The notes: a model not told the origin generated them from the sequence alone. Shown: positions 27,344-36,523, counted from the stretch's first letter. The stretch: DNA of 64,000 bases from Phycisphaerales bacterium (GCA_029268515.1 JAQWNP010000016.1:265649-329648); one strand, 5' to 3'. Translations and numbers: made by a program.

Positions 27344-28282
27344 GTGCAAAGAGCTATTTTTCTAGATCGAGACAACACACTGATCAAGTGTGATGGCGAC
27401 CTGGGTGACCCAGCGTCTGTCGAATTGCTTGAGGGCGTGCCAGATGGCCTGCGCCAACTTCGTGAAGCAGGGTATCACTTGATTGTCGTTACGAACCAGG
27501 GCGGCGTGGCCAGAGGCCGATATGAAGAAACTGACGTTGATGCCACGCATCAACGCATTGCCACACTTGTTGATGAAGCTGCTGGGCAGCCACGTCTTAT
27601 CGATCGGTTTTATTACTGCCCATACCATCCTCAAGCAACGATCGATGCATATCGACGAGACCATCCTTGGCGGAAACCACAACCAGGCATGTTGATGCAG
27701 GCTGCTGATGATCTAGACATTGACTTAAAAAAGTCTTGGATGATTGGTGATCAAGAACGCGACATTGATGCCGGACATGCAGCTGGATGTCGCACCGTGC
27801 TTATTACACCAGTGATGTCTCAAGACCAGGAACATGAAAACCGGGCCATTGAAGTCGTCACTTTTTCCGATGCAGTCAAAGCAATCCTGGATCAACCCAC
27901 TAAGACGAAACCAAACGCCCCAATCTTGCATCAACCTGTCGCCAAGCTGGAAGAAACTCCTGAAAAACATTCAGGTAAAACTCCGTCAAAAAAACCCACT
28001 CCTACCAACAGAAGATCAGAGCAACCAGATAAAAATGCTCTTAGTGAGATTCAGGGCGCGATGACTGATCTCGCCGAGGAGTTTCGTGCAGCAAGAATTC
28101 AGCGATCAGAACTGTCGACTGCCCGAATTATTGCTGGAGTCTGCCAGGGACTCGCGATTCTCTTAGCCATACTGGCACTGGTGCAGCTGAATGAGATTGG
28201 TTCATTCGCCCGCACCATCACATTCGCAGGATTGCTTCAACTCATGACGATCGCATTCCTTCTGTTTGACTGGCGTCGTTAA
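27344..28282 (+). CDS. HAD phosphatase (GmhB/HisB-N type) with C-terminal membrane anchor
   Basis: Residues 1-165 form an HAD subfamily IIIA phosphatase: IFLDRDNTLI with the nucleophile Asp, VVTNQGGVARG and MIGDQERDIDAG. The pattern YYCPYHP and the Lys in PWRKPQPGML fit D-glycero-D-manno-heptose 1,7-bisphosphate or histidinol-phosphate phosphatases. Next to a heptosyltransferase-like gene the heptose role is likelier. Residues about 190-240 are a Lys/Pro/Thr-rich linker. The last 70 residues hold two hydrophobic spans (IIAGVCQGLAILLAILALV and the C-terminal one), unusual for this cytosolic family. It starts with GTG and lacks a clear ribosome-binding site. Confidence 0.85.
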   Translation: MQRAIFLDRDNTLIKCDGDLGDPASVELLEGVPDGLRQLREAGYHLIVVTNQGGVARGRYEETDVDATHQRIATLVDEAAGQPRLIDRFYYCPYHPQATIDAYRRDHPWRKPQPGMLMQAADDLDIDLKKSWMIGDQERDIDAGHAAGCRTVLITPVMSQDQEHENRAIEVVTFSDAVKAILDQPTKTKPNAPILHQPVAKLEETPEKHSGKTPSKKPTPTNRRSEQPDKNALSEIQGAMTDLAEEFRAARIQRSELSTARIIAGVCQGLAILLAILALVQLNEIGSFARTITFAGLLQLMTIAFLLFDWRR

Positions 28283-28284
28283 CA

Positions 28285-29337
28285 ATGCCAGCAATGAGCA
28301 ATACTTCGGCTATCGATGCCAATACGCGATCTCTGTGCGTCCTACTCCCCTCATGGGTCGGCGATACCGTCATGGCGACAGGACTTCTCAGAGCATGCGC
28401 CATACAACATCCACAAACAAAAATACAAGTGGTTGTTCGCCCTGGACTGGGTTCGCTACTTGAAGGACTGCCCTATATCAGTGCCATATTTGAAGCACGC
28501 ATGAAAGGTAGTGTTGGCCCACTACGATGCGCTCGCAAAATAAAAGAAAGCAAGTCAGATGCGGTTCTCGTATTACCGAATAGCTTTCGATCGGCTCTCA
28601 TCGCACGCTTATCTGGAATACGCAAGCGTATTGGATACGCGCGAGATCGTCGTGGCTTTCTACTCACTGATGCAATGACCGTTCCAGAGCACAAAGGGCC
28701 AATTTCACTTTTGGATTACTACCAACACTTGGCCACCTTCGCATTTGGAAAACGCCCAGATGATATGACCCCAGGCCTCACTGTCACCGCTGAGCAACTT
28801 CAAGATAGCAAAGCCTTACTCTGTGAATCTGACCGACCACTCATCATTTTAAACCCCGGCGGCAATCGAATGGCCAAGAGATGGCCAGCAGAGAAGTTTA
28901 TTGAGTTGGCACTTCTACTCAAGAGTGAACACGGCGTTGAGTTTGCGATCACCGGCTCTCCCGCAGAAGCTGAACTTGTGAGTCAGATCGCACAAGCGAT
29001 TCCAGACAGTACCGATCTCACCGCCAAGGGCCTTTCCCTGGCGACACTTAAGGGTGTCATCAGTCGGGCCAGCCTTATGATTACCAACGATACCGGCCCG
29101 CGACATATCGCAGCAGCCCTTGGGACTCCTGTGGTCACACTTTTTGGCCCAACTGATCATCGATGGACCACACTTCCTGGCGTGAAAGAGCGGCTTCTGA
29201 TCGCAGAGCCATTCCTTCCAGAGGAACTCGTAGCGGACCATCATGCAGACTTGTGTCATGTTGACCGAATTACGACTCACGACGTATTCGTAAACGCGCA
29301 AGCACTGCTCTGCGAAACGCAGGCGACTCGCTCCTGA
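28285..29337 (+). CDS. waaF: Glycosyltransferase family 9 (ADP-heptose:LPS heptosyltransferase type)
   Basis: GT-B enzyme of the WaaF/WaaC family that adds heptose to the LPS inner core. Visible motifs are VLLPSWVGDTVMATGLLRA at the N-terminus, the central IILNPGGNRMAKRWP and the donor-binding block ITNDTGPRHIAAALGTPVV followed by LFGPTDHRWT. Length 350, normal for the family. It begins two bases after the phosphatase gene. Its last 68 bases overlap the end of the kinase-like gene on the other strand. The exact sugar is inferred from family membership and neighbours. Confidence 0.88.
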   Translation: MPAMSNTSAIDANTRSLCVLLPSWVGDTVMATGLLRACAIQHPQTKIQVVVRPGLGSLLEGLPYISAIFEARMKGSVGPLRCARKIKESKSDAVLVLPNSFRSALIARLSGIRKRIGYARDRRGFLLTDAMTVPEHKGPISLLDYYQHLATFAFGKRPDDMTPGLTVTAEQLQDSKALLCESDRPLIILNPGGNRMAKRWPAEKFIELALLLKSEHGVEFAITGSPAEAELVSQIAQAIPDSTDLTAKGLSLATLKGVISRASLMITNDTGPRHIAAALGTPVVTLFGPTDHRWTTLPGVKERLLIAEPFLPEELVADHHADLCHVDRITTHDVFVNAQALLCETQATRS

Positions 29338-29938
29338 GCGCGGCGCGAATCAAAGGCATCCATCCTGATTTCGGAACCCGAATAGATGTGCCCACGAGTT
29401 CACATCCAATTCGCTCTATCATTCGATCCCTCTCAACCTCTTTGTTGCGACTGTGGCGGATACCCACAGGATCAATAATAAACACATCTGGCTGTTGACC
29501 TTGTCCGATCACGATGTTGGATAGTTTAATATCACGATTAAAAAATCCCGCATCTGATATGCGTTGCACCGCATTTCCTAAAGATCGACCAAGATGCCTT
29601 GCTTTCGAATCATCAATCGCATCTTCTTGCAGGAGGTCTAGGCATGGTGTGCCTTGGATATAGTTCATTTTCAGCGTCATACGCAAACTAAATCCATGTC
29701 GTACACAGGACATGCGTGGTAAATTTGAGGTGAGCACGCCAGCTTTAATGAGACGCCGTGTACCACGACACTGCCGCTGTGGCTGCGTAATACCCAATAA
29801 GAGCTTGATGACAAACCATGGCGTCATGGGCCATTGCTTAAGAACTTGCTTTGTTCCATCAGGCAGCGATATCAACCAGACGCTCGTTCGCCCCTGCTCT
29901 TTTAGACATTGAATGGCATGTGGCGGGTCAAATGACAT
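29270..29938 (-). CDS. Lipopolysaccharide-kinase-like protein (Kdo/WaaP/InaA family)
   Basis: A small protein-kinase-fold enzyme of 222 residues. GFFNRDIKLSNIVI matches the HRDxKxxN catalytic loop with Asn for His, and FIIDPVGIRHS holds the metal-binding Asp of the DFG position. GTKQVLKQWP supplies the ATP-binding Lys. Enzymes of this family phosphorylate Kdo or heptose of the LPS core. The setting between a heptosyltransferase and an O-antigen ligase supports that role. It is transcribed against both neighbours. Confidence 0.75.
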   Translation of the reverse strand: MSFDPPHAIQCLKEQGRTSVWLISLPDGTKQVLKQWPMTPWFVIKLLLGITQPQRQCRGTRRLIKAGVLTSNLPRMSCVRHGFSLRMTLKMNYIQGTPCLDLLQEDAIDDSKARHLGRSLGNAVQRISDAGFFNRDIKLSNIVIGQGQQPDVFIIDPVGIRHSRNKEVERDRMIERIGCELVGTSIRVPKSGWMPLIRAALRSESPAFRRAVLARLRIRRES

Positions 29939-30091
29939 TAATAAGGGTCAACCAAGATCTGTAAATGCTGCCAAACACTATACAAGGATCGGCACGGAAC
30001 CTAACATGCCGCCCAAAACATACACGCTCTTCATAGTGAAATGTATTGCTGTAAACGAGGGTGACCTTGATCTGCACCGTTTGAGCTTGCT

Positions 30092-31459
30092 TTGAGAATC
30101 TTTTTTCAGAATTGCTTATTACCACAGAATCTCCATGCCATTCAAGCTGCTCAAGCAATGGCGAGGGAGCGTACGCCCTTTCTTTATCAAGTGCACACTG
30201 GCACTGCCATGGTTTTTTGCGCGACCTTGCCACTGGCGCCGGCGCCCAGCAATATTGCCTGGGTGTGTTTATTAGGCGCCTTTGTGATTCGGTTGCCGTG
30301 GCTGTTCAAACCCTGTTTACCATTACTGCTCCAACCGCTGGCATGGTTTCTCTTTCTCTTCGTACTTTGGACGGGCCTCTCCATGGATTGGTCCACAGAT
30401 CCTGATGCTGGATTCCGTCTTTGGAGAACATCCCGACTGGTGGTGACACCAATACTTCTGTGGCCCGTCCTCGATCGACTCCCTTGGCTTATTGTCTGTT
30501 TTCTAATCGGCGTGCTTACACAAAATGTCTTGCAGATTATTGACATCACGGGGCTCGCATCGATCAGCCCTGAAGACGAAGCGCATCGAGCTGGAGGCTT
30601 ACTGCATCCAACCTTGACCGGCGCCTTTTGTGTGACCGCCATTTGCTGGTATGCCGCTGCCTTTCTCAATGCAACACGGGTCTGGATGATTGCTGCCGCT
30701 ATTGGTGGCCTTCTTGCAGCCTTCGGACTGGTGATTTCTGGAAGTCGTGGCGGCTGGGTCGCGGCTTTCTTTGCGCTCGTACTCATGTGGATCATTTCAG
30801 CCTATCGTTTTCCACAGGTACGACGCCGCTGCGTCATGAGCATCATTCTGTTCGTGCTCTTGTTTGCAGTGAGCTGGCCATTCACAGGGTCAATGATTCG
30901 CACCGGAGTAGAGCGAGCCAGCGAAGAGTTCCAGATGATGCAAGAAGATCAGAAATACAACACATCTGCTGGCCTTCGCGTGCTTATGTGGGACTGGGCT
31001 AGCCGGGCATTTATGGCTCACCCAGTCACCGGAATTGGCATTGGAAGCTTCAAAGACTACGTCACTGAACAGCCAGAGTATCTTGAGGCTGTTGAATCAG
31101 ATCCGAACACAGCACGTTACATGCTTCGTGATCATGCACATAGTGACTACCTACAAGTACTCGCGACGACCGGGATCATTGGCTTGATTCTATTCGTGGC
31201 AATCCTTTTACTTATTCTCTACCAATCCTGGCATGATCTTAATAATCACATCTTCGCCATAGGCTCATTTTTTGCGACCGTTGGCTGGTGCATCTCTGCT
31301 CAATTTGATTCTTTGATTTATATCGGTGGGATGATGGGACTTCTGATGCTCTTGGCATCTGCCACAACCCCGACACGCAGCTTGCTCCGCCTTAAGATCC
31401 CCGCATCCGATGCGACCGATATCAGCAGGGCCGTGCAAGTAACTACAAAGAAGTGCTAA
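30092..31459 (+). CDS. O-antigen ligase/polymerase family membrane protein
   Basis: An integral membrane protein with roughly ten to twelve spans. The Wzy/WaaL family signatures are visible: SGSRGGWVAAFFAL with the conserved Arg, and a large periplasmic loop ending DHAHSDYLQVLATTGIIG with the catalytic His. It would join or polymerise surface glycan. The start is uncertain: a TTG at 30092 or an ATG at 30158 (MARERTPF), the latter leaving the first hydrophobic span intact. It is followed nine bases later by plsY. Confidence 0.85.
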   Translation: MRIFFQNCLLPQNLHAIQAAQAMARERTPFLYQVHTGTAMVFCATLPLAPAPSNIAWVCLLGAFVIRLPWLFKPCLPLLLQPLAWFLFLFVLWTGLSMDWSTDPDAGFRLWRTSRLVVTPILLWPVLDRLPWLIVCFLIGVLTQNVLQIIDITGLASISPEDEAHRAGGLLHPTLTGAFCVTAICWYAAAFLNATRVWMIAAAIGGLLAAFGLVISGSRGGWVAAFFALVLMWIISAYRFPQVRRRCVMSIILFVLLFAVSWPFTGSMIRTGVERASEEFQMMQEDQKYNTSAGLRVLMWDWASRAFMAHPVTGIGIGSFKDYVTEQPEYLEAVESDPNTARYMLRDHAHSDYLQVLATTGIIGLILFVAILLLILYQSWHDLNNHIFAIGSFFATVGWCISAQFDSLIYIGGMMGLLMLLASATTPTRSLLRLKIPASDATDISRAVQVTTKKC

Positions 31460-31468
31460 GATAAGCTG

Positions 31469-32161
31469 ATGTGGACTTGGTTCCTTTGCATGATTGTCAC
31501 CTACTTGATCGGCTCGATCCCATTTGGATTACTTCTGGGTTGGACGCGTGGCGTTGATATTCGGCAACAAGGATCACGAAACATCGGAGCCTCAAATGTT
31601 TGGCGAATCTTGGGCCGACGTTTAGGACTGCTGTGTTTTACTTTGGATGTATGCAAGGGCGCGGGACCAGTGATTGCCTCTGGTGCAATCATGGGTGTGA
31701 TTGGCGAGCCATTTACGAATATCACTGCCATACAAATATGGCTTTGGCTTGGCATCGCATTGATTGCAGTGCTTGGGCACATGTTCTCGATTTATCTTGG
31801 TTTTCGAGGCGGCAAGGGTGTCGCAACTGGTTTTGGTGCGATGGTTGCAATGTGGCCACTCATGACCTGGCCAGCACTCGGAGCCCTTATCATTTGGGCG
31901 ATTGTATTCAAAATATCTGGCTACATTTCTGTCGCAAGCATGCTCGCCGCAATTGCACTACCTGCCCTCGTTGTTGCATGGATCTATATCGAATCTACTA
32001 ACGTCGATGGCAGTAATACAGCGCGATTTAATGTGGGATGGCCGCTTCTTGCTGGCACCGGCATCATTGCAATCCTCGTCATTTGGAGGCATCGACAAAA
32101 CATTTTTCGCATGGCTACAAAGCAAGAACCGAAATATGGACGGCTAAAAAACGCGGAGTGA
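31469..32161 (+). CDS. plsY: Acyl-phosphate:glycerol-3-phosphate acyltransferase
   Basis: Inner-membrane enzyme that makes lysophosphatidic acid from acyl phosphate, the first step of phospholipid synthesis. Signature segments: GSIPFGLLLG, the glycine-rich RQQGSRNIGASNVWR, CKGAGPV and the loop FRGGKGVATGFGA. Five membrane spans fit the family. Length 230. It is read with the O-antigen ligase gene and ends five bases before the convergent anti-sigma gene. Confidence 0.95.
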   Translation: MWTWFLCMIVTYLIGSIPFGLLLGWTRGVDIRQQGSRNIGASNVWRILGRRLGLLCFTLDVCKGAGPVIASGAIMGVIGEPFTNITAIQIWLWLGIALIAVLGHMFSIYLGFRGGKGVATGFGAMVAMWPLMTWPALGALIIWAIVFKISGYISVASMLAAIALPALVVAWIYIESTNVDGSNTARFNVGWPLLAGTGIIAILVIWRHRQNIFRMATKQEPKYGRLKNAE

Positions 32162-32166
32162 GTTTG

Positions 32167-33420
32167 TTATCTGCCGGAGTCAGGAATTTCAACAACCACT
32201 GGCAAGTAGATAATCATCTGATCGCTTGCATGCTGCAGCTGATTAATCCACTGCCGAATCCACGCCATCTGATCCAACCGGTCTTGAGGCGCCTCATCTG
32301 AAATAGCCACAAGCCGCGTTGTCACTGGTTCAACCAGTGCAAGTTCTTGCAGAAGGCTGTCCACATCACATAGCCGGATTGCAATGGTGTACGTGGCGCC
32401 ACTATCAGAATAACTCAACTGGATATCGTAATCCGGAGCTAAATTCGATGGACCACTGATCACACCAGATTGATTTGTTTTAGAGCCTTGCCCTGCAAAG
32501 TCTTGATCGCTCACCCAGTTTCGATGACCACCATCGAACCAACGGACAGGGCCATCTGCCATATCCATCGCCGCGAGCGTGCCTGGCATTGGCCCAACAC
32601 GACTCGGATCATCTACAGCGAGTAAATCCTGCTCTAGCTGGGCTGCCTCTATGCGAGAAAAATTGCGGACGACTGTCACCATGCCATCCTCAGCGGCCAG
32701 GCGGCGCCTTGCCCTGAGAAGTAGTTCCATTGCCTGTTTGTCTGTCGATGCAGACAAAACCAATGCAAATGGAATTGGCTCAGCGTTGAGTCGCCAAGTT
32801 TCTTTCACACTCCGTTCCGATACGCTCGAGTCAACAGCAAGGATCTCTGGCATTCGCACTGCTTCACTTTTGGCGAGCAATGGTGCCACTGCTTCAGGCG
32901 GCAATAGCCCGTCATTGTTGCCGGATGCCAACAATGGCGCCTCAGAACCCTCTGGCTCTGAAAGGCCAGGCGAGATGGCGATCATAAAGATGACTGCGCC
33001 AGTGACAATAATGATGGCCGCTGCCAAAGCTGTAATCAAACGCAAGAAGCGAGCTCGTTGCGCCTGCTTATTTATTTTCCTTCGATAAGCGCCCGGTGCT
33101 GATACTTGAGAAGCAACGAGCATTGGCCTTGCAAGTGCAGTCTGTACGTCGATCTCCATACCAACAGGCATCGGCGAAGACTTACATGATTGCAAGAGGC
33201 GACGATCTGCCTGAAGCGACTCAAGTAGCTGCATCAGCGCCGGATGATCTGCTAACTTGGCAAGCAATGCCTGTTGCTGGCTTCCGTCAAGTTCACCCTC
33301 CACAAAGGCATGCAGATCAGCCTCTTGAAAGGCTTTCAGACTCTGCTCAATGGCTGGATCCCGCGGCCACCCATCAGGCATGTCGTTTCTCACTTGATTT
33401 GGATCTTCACTTTCCGTCAT
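32167..33420 (-). CDS. Putative membrane-anchored anti-sigma factor
   Basis: A 417-residue protein with a cytoplasmic helical N-terminus (about 130 residues, with ADLHAFVEGELDGSQQQALL resembling anti-sigma domains). One transmembrane span follows (ITALAAAIIIVTGAVIFMIA), then an extracytoplasmic domain of some 250 residues. The zinc-finger HxxxCxxC motif of ZAS anti-sigma factors is absent. It lies 62 bases downstream of an ECF sigma gene on the same strand, the usual arrangement. The outer domain has no recognised fold and would be the sensor. Confidence 0.75.
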   Translation of the reverse strand: MTESEDPNQVRNDMPDGWPRDPAIEQSLKAFQEADLHAFVEGELDGSQQQALLAKLADHPALMQLLESLQADRRLLQSCKSSPMPVGMEIDVQTALARPMLVASQVSAPGAYRRKINKQAQRARFLRLITALAAAIIIVTGAVIFMIAISPGLSEPEGSEAPLLASGNNDGLLPPEAVAPLLAKSEAVRMPEILAVDSSVSERSVKETWRLNAEPIPFALVLSASTDKQAMELLLRARRRLAAEDGMVTVVRNFSRIEAAQLEQDLLAVDDPSRVGPMPGTLAAMDMADGPVRWFDGGHRNWVSDQDFAGQGSKTNQSGVISGPSNLAPDYDIQLSYSDSGATYTIAIRLCDVDSLLQELALVEPVTTRLVAISDEAPQDRLDQMAWIRQWINQLQHASDQMIIYLPVVVEIPDSGR

Positions 33421-33482
33421 ACGAAGTTAAATAGCCTTTTATGATCTGGATGACCTGACTCAAAGGTATGAGTGCATTTCCT

Positions 33483-34184
33483 TTACGACGCCTCTTGTCC
33501 GCTACCTGAGGCCTTATTTTTGTGTGACTGCTCGCCCCACTTTGTCTCATAGGCATGGCGAAAAGCCAGCCTTGCCCGATAGACCCGCGACTTAACCGTT
33601 CCAAGTGGAACCTCCAAAACCTCAGACAACTGCTGATAGCTGAGCTCTTGAATATCACGCAAGATCAACAATCCACGTGTTTGAGGTTCTAGCTCAGCGA
33701 GGACCTCATGCACCTGAATACTGGCCTCAGCCTGTTCGACGCCGGCCCCCGGCTCAGGTTCCAACCCTGATCCAATTCGATCACGAGATTGTGGCTCAGG
33801 GGCCACCGCAAGCGGTTTATGGCGGCGTAATCGCTCCCGTCGCAAATGGCTCAAGCAACAATTCATGGTGACACGGATCACCCAAGTACTCAGCTGAGCC
33901 CGCCCGTCATAGCTATCCAGCCCCTCGATCACCCGCACCATCGTGTCTTGAGTAATATCCCTGGCCTCTTCTGGGTTGCCCAACATGCGGTAGCAAACCG
34001 CATAGATTCTGGGCTGATAGGCCTGAAGCAACTCTCCCATTGCATCAGCATGCCCATCACGGTGTGCCTCTACCAACTGCAATTCTCGCAGGGGAGTCAT
34101 CCGCGGGGGCGCTTGCGACAGTGGGCCTGACTCTGAGGCAGGCGTCTGGTCGCCACTGGGAGTACTTCCTGATTCTTGTGCCAT
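33483..34184 (-). CDS. ECF-family RNA polymerase sigma factor
   Basis: Region sigma-2 is seen in ELLQAYQPRIYAVCYRMLGN followed by PEEARDITQDTMVRV, and sigma-4 in LRDIQELSYQQLSEVLEVPL with the helix-turn-helix and GTVKSRVYRARLAFR. Regions 1 and 3 are missing, as in ECF sigma factors. An N-terminal low-complexity stretch of about 35 residues precedes it, and the linker between domains is rich in Pro/Glu. It is paired with the anti-sigma gene downstream and divergent from purB. Confidence 0.95.
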   Translation of the reverse strand: MAQESGSTPSGDQTPASESGPLSQAPPRMTPLRELQLVEAHRDGHADAMGELLQAYQPRIYAVCYRMLGNPEEARDITQDTMVRVIEGLDSYDGRAQLSTWVIRVTMNCCLSHLRRERLRRHKPLAVAPEPQSRDRIGSGLEPEPGAGVEQAEASIQVHEVLAELEPQTRGLLILRDIQELSYQQLSEVLEVPLGTVKSRVYRARLAFRHAYETKWGEQSHKNKASGSGQEAS

Positions 34185-34349
34185 ATCTACTACCGAGGAG
34201 CTTGTAATCCCAATGAGACCGCGTCAGAGGGTTTTTGAGCTCTTTGTACGCGGCTGATTTTAGCGAAACAGAGATCCACCTGTCTCCAAAGCGCCCTAGA
34301 GTACCGAGCCACACTATCATCGTAGCGGTCCCCATGTGAACATCAGCTT

Positions 34350-35786
34350 ATGACACAAGAAACAACATACCAGTCTCCATTATCTGCCCGCTATGCCTCT
34401 CCTGAGATGCAGGCGATTTGGTCGTCCCAACGAAAGTTCTCAACTTGGCGACGACTATGGCTTGCGCTTGCCGAGTCAGAGCAGGCATTAGGCCTTGACA
34501 TCACTGACCAACAAATCAATGAACTCCGAGCCCACCTCGATGACATTGACTACACCTCTGCTGCCAAGCATGAAAAACGTCTGCGCCATGATGTGATGGC
34601 TCATGTACATACGCTTGGGGAGGTGGCGCCAACAGCTCGGCCGATCATCCATCTTGGAGCAACCAGTCAGTTTCTGAATTGCAACACCGAGTTAATGCAA
34701 CAGAGGGACGCCCTGCAACTGATAGCCAATCGCCTTGCCAGCGTCATCGATGCACTCGGCAGGTTTGCAAAGACACGACGCAACCAACCCACCCTGGGAT
34801 TTACCCACTACCAACCAGCCCAACCAACGACTGTTGGGAAGAGAGCTTGCCTTTGGGCCCAAGAATTTGCCATCGCAATTGATGAGATTGAGACACGTCT
34901 TCAAAAACTTGGCTTTCGAGGCGTCAAAGGAGCCACCGGCACCCAGGCTTCATTTATGAGCCTGTTTGATGGTGATGCCAATAAGGTCGAACAACTAGAC
35001 CGTATGGTCACCGAAAAAATGGGCTGGAATCCAGATCAACGGTATGTCGTGACTGGACAAACTTATCCACGCATCGTCGATGCCCAGATACTCTCCGCAC
35101 TTGCTATTGCTGCATCTGCAGCCCACAAATGTGCGACTGATATCCGGCTCCTGGCAAATCATCGTGAGGTAGAGGAACCATTTGAATCGAACCAAATTGG
35201 TTCCTCGGCGATGGCCTACAAGCGAAATCCAATGCGTTGCGAACGGATCTGCGCTCTATCGAGGTTCGTGATGTCGCTGCCAACAAATGCTTTCCAAACG
35301 GCCTCTGTGCAATGGCTTGAGCGGACACTTGATGACTCGGCGAATCGTCGCTTGACGCTACCAGAAGGGTTCCTTGCTCTAGACGGGCTCTTGGCAACGA
35401 TGCAAAATGTCGCGGGGGGGCTCATCGTGAATGATGCCATTGTCACGGCAAATCTACAGCAGGAATTACCATTCCTTGCTACTGAGAATCTAATGATGGC
35501 AGCAGCTGCACATGGAGCTGATCGCCAAGAAGCCCATGAGATTGTCCGAAAACTTTCTCAAGAAGTGGGCACAGAGATGAAGCAGACAGGCTGCGGCAAC
35601 GATCTGCTCAAGAGATTGGCCAAGCACCCGATGTTTGCCAAGGTTGACCTGGAAGCAACACTTGATCCCATGGCTTTCATTGGTCGCGCCCCGCAGCAAG
35701 TTGATGAGTTTATTTCGGTTGTTGTTGAACCGATTCGAGCTAGATATGCCGGAACGAACGTCAATGACGTTGAACTCCAGGTCTGA
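34350..35786 (+). CDS. purB: Adenylosuccinate lyase, eukaryotic-like type
   Basis: Catalyses two steps of purine synthesis: SAICAR to AICAR, and adenylosuccinate to AMP. The fumarase-family signature is GSSAMAYKRNPMRCERI with the catalytic Ser. Family blocks HLGATSQFLNCNTEL and FTHYQPAQPTTVGKRA are clear. The C-terminal half, for example QTASVQWLERTLDDSANRR and FIGRAPQQV, follows the animal ADSL pattern far more closely than typical bacterial PurB. Length 478. It stands alone, divergent from the sigma factor. Confidence 0.95.
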   Translation: MTQETTYQSPLSARYASPEMQAIWSSQRKFSTWRRLWLALAESEQALGLDITDQQINELRAHLDDIDYTSAAKHEKRLRHDVMAHVHTLGEVAPTARPIIHLGATSQFLNCNTELMQQRDALQLIANRLASVIDALGRFAKTRRNQPTLGFTHYQPAQPTTVGKRACLWAQEFAIAIDEIETRLQKLGFRGVKGATGTQASFMSLFDGDANKVEQLDRMVTEKMGWNPDQRYVVTGQTYPRIVDAQILSALAIAASAAHKCATDIRLLANHREVEEPFESNQIGSSAMAYKRNPMRCERICALSRFVMSLPTNAFQTASVQWLERTLDDSANRRLTLPEGFLALDGLLATMQNVAGGLIVNDAIVTANLQQELPFLATENLMMAAAAHGADRQEAHEIVRKLSQEVGTEMKQTGCGNDLLKRLAKHPMFAKVDLEATLDPMAFIGRAPQQVDEFISVVVEPIRARYAGTNVNDVELQV

Positions 35787-36277
35787 AATGAGCTTGTCAT
35801 AACTCGCCTCGCCAATGCGATGACCTCTAGGACCTTGCCCTCTGGAAACAGGCGAACCACAGAACACTCGATGATTGGATGATCGCGTGCTTATGGCATC
35901 CAAACGAGGGGAATAGACAACTCATAGGACCCCCGGAAACCTGTTTGCGGATTGCGAACACGCTTCCCTCAATGTCTTGGCACTTTCGAGTATTCCAAGC
36001 GGGAGAGCAGCCTTCACCACCCAAAAAACGATTAATTTGCACTATCCCATCAAAAAGAGAAGGGACGTAAACCCTTACAGGACAACATCTCATCAATAAT
36101 TCTGGCCCAAAAATAGGCTGGAAGTGGGCTAAAGGGACTTGCAGAACCATGCCTAACGTGATGACAATGCATACGAAGGCCCATTTCTGGTCATCAGAGA
36201 GGGGGTCTTTGGTCGATCACTCAGTGAAGTGATGATGTTCAGAGCCAATAAATAACCCGTTGGAAGTGAGGCAAAGT
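35787..36277. other. Intergenic stretch with no supported gene
   Basis: About 490 bases between purB and the Hc1-like gene. Open frames exist on both strands but their translations are Cys/Trp-rich and without start context, so none is called. A perfect inverted repeat ATCACT-N6-AGTGAT lies at 36215-36232, about 45 bases before the next start, where it could be an operator. A small RNA cannot be excluded. Confidence 0.4.
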
Positions 36278-36451
36278 ATGGAAGCATACGATCGCTTGAT
36301 CAAGCTCGTTCATGAAGCTCAAGAGGATGTCCATAAAGCTGATGGAGGCAACAAAGCTGCTGGCACCCGCGTTCGCAAGCAAATGCAGGACATTAAGCAA
36401 GCTGCTCAAGATGTTCGCGTTGCCGTTCTATCGGCACGTAGCGACGACTAA
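36278..36451 (+). CDS. Histone H1-like (Hc1-type) protein, N-terminal domain only
   Basis: A 57-residue helical protein. The core GGNKAAGTRVRKQMQDIKQA matches the N-terminal part of chlamydial Hc1 (KGNKAAAQRVR...) and the short homologues of Bacteroidota and Planctomycetota. The Lys/Ala-rich basic tail that makes Hc1 a DNA condenser is missing; charges here are nearly balanced. The ATG at 36278 is preferred because GTGAGG lies about seven bases upstream; an ATG-free extension from 36260 is less likely. Role in nucleoid organisation is inferred from the family. Confidence 0.82.
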   Translation: MEAYDRLIKLVHEAQEDVHKADGGNKAAGTRVRKQMQDIKQAAQDVRVAVLSARSDD

Positions 36452-36523
36452 GTAGGCACCGCACTGCTTGAATCTGATTGCTAGTGATGCCCTCAGCTCA
36501 ATAGCTTTGCATATGCTTCGTCT

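Noticed and set aside
27282..27365. 27-codon ATG frame overlapping the HAD phosphatase start
   Set aside because: It is open but has no clear ribosome-binding site or recognisable leader-peptide character; it could be chance.
35827..36150. 107-codon open frame on the minus strand downstream of purB
   Set aside because: The translation is rich in Cys and Trp with no motif, and there is no ribosome-binding site; it looks like chance.
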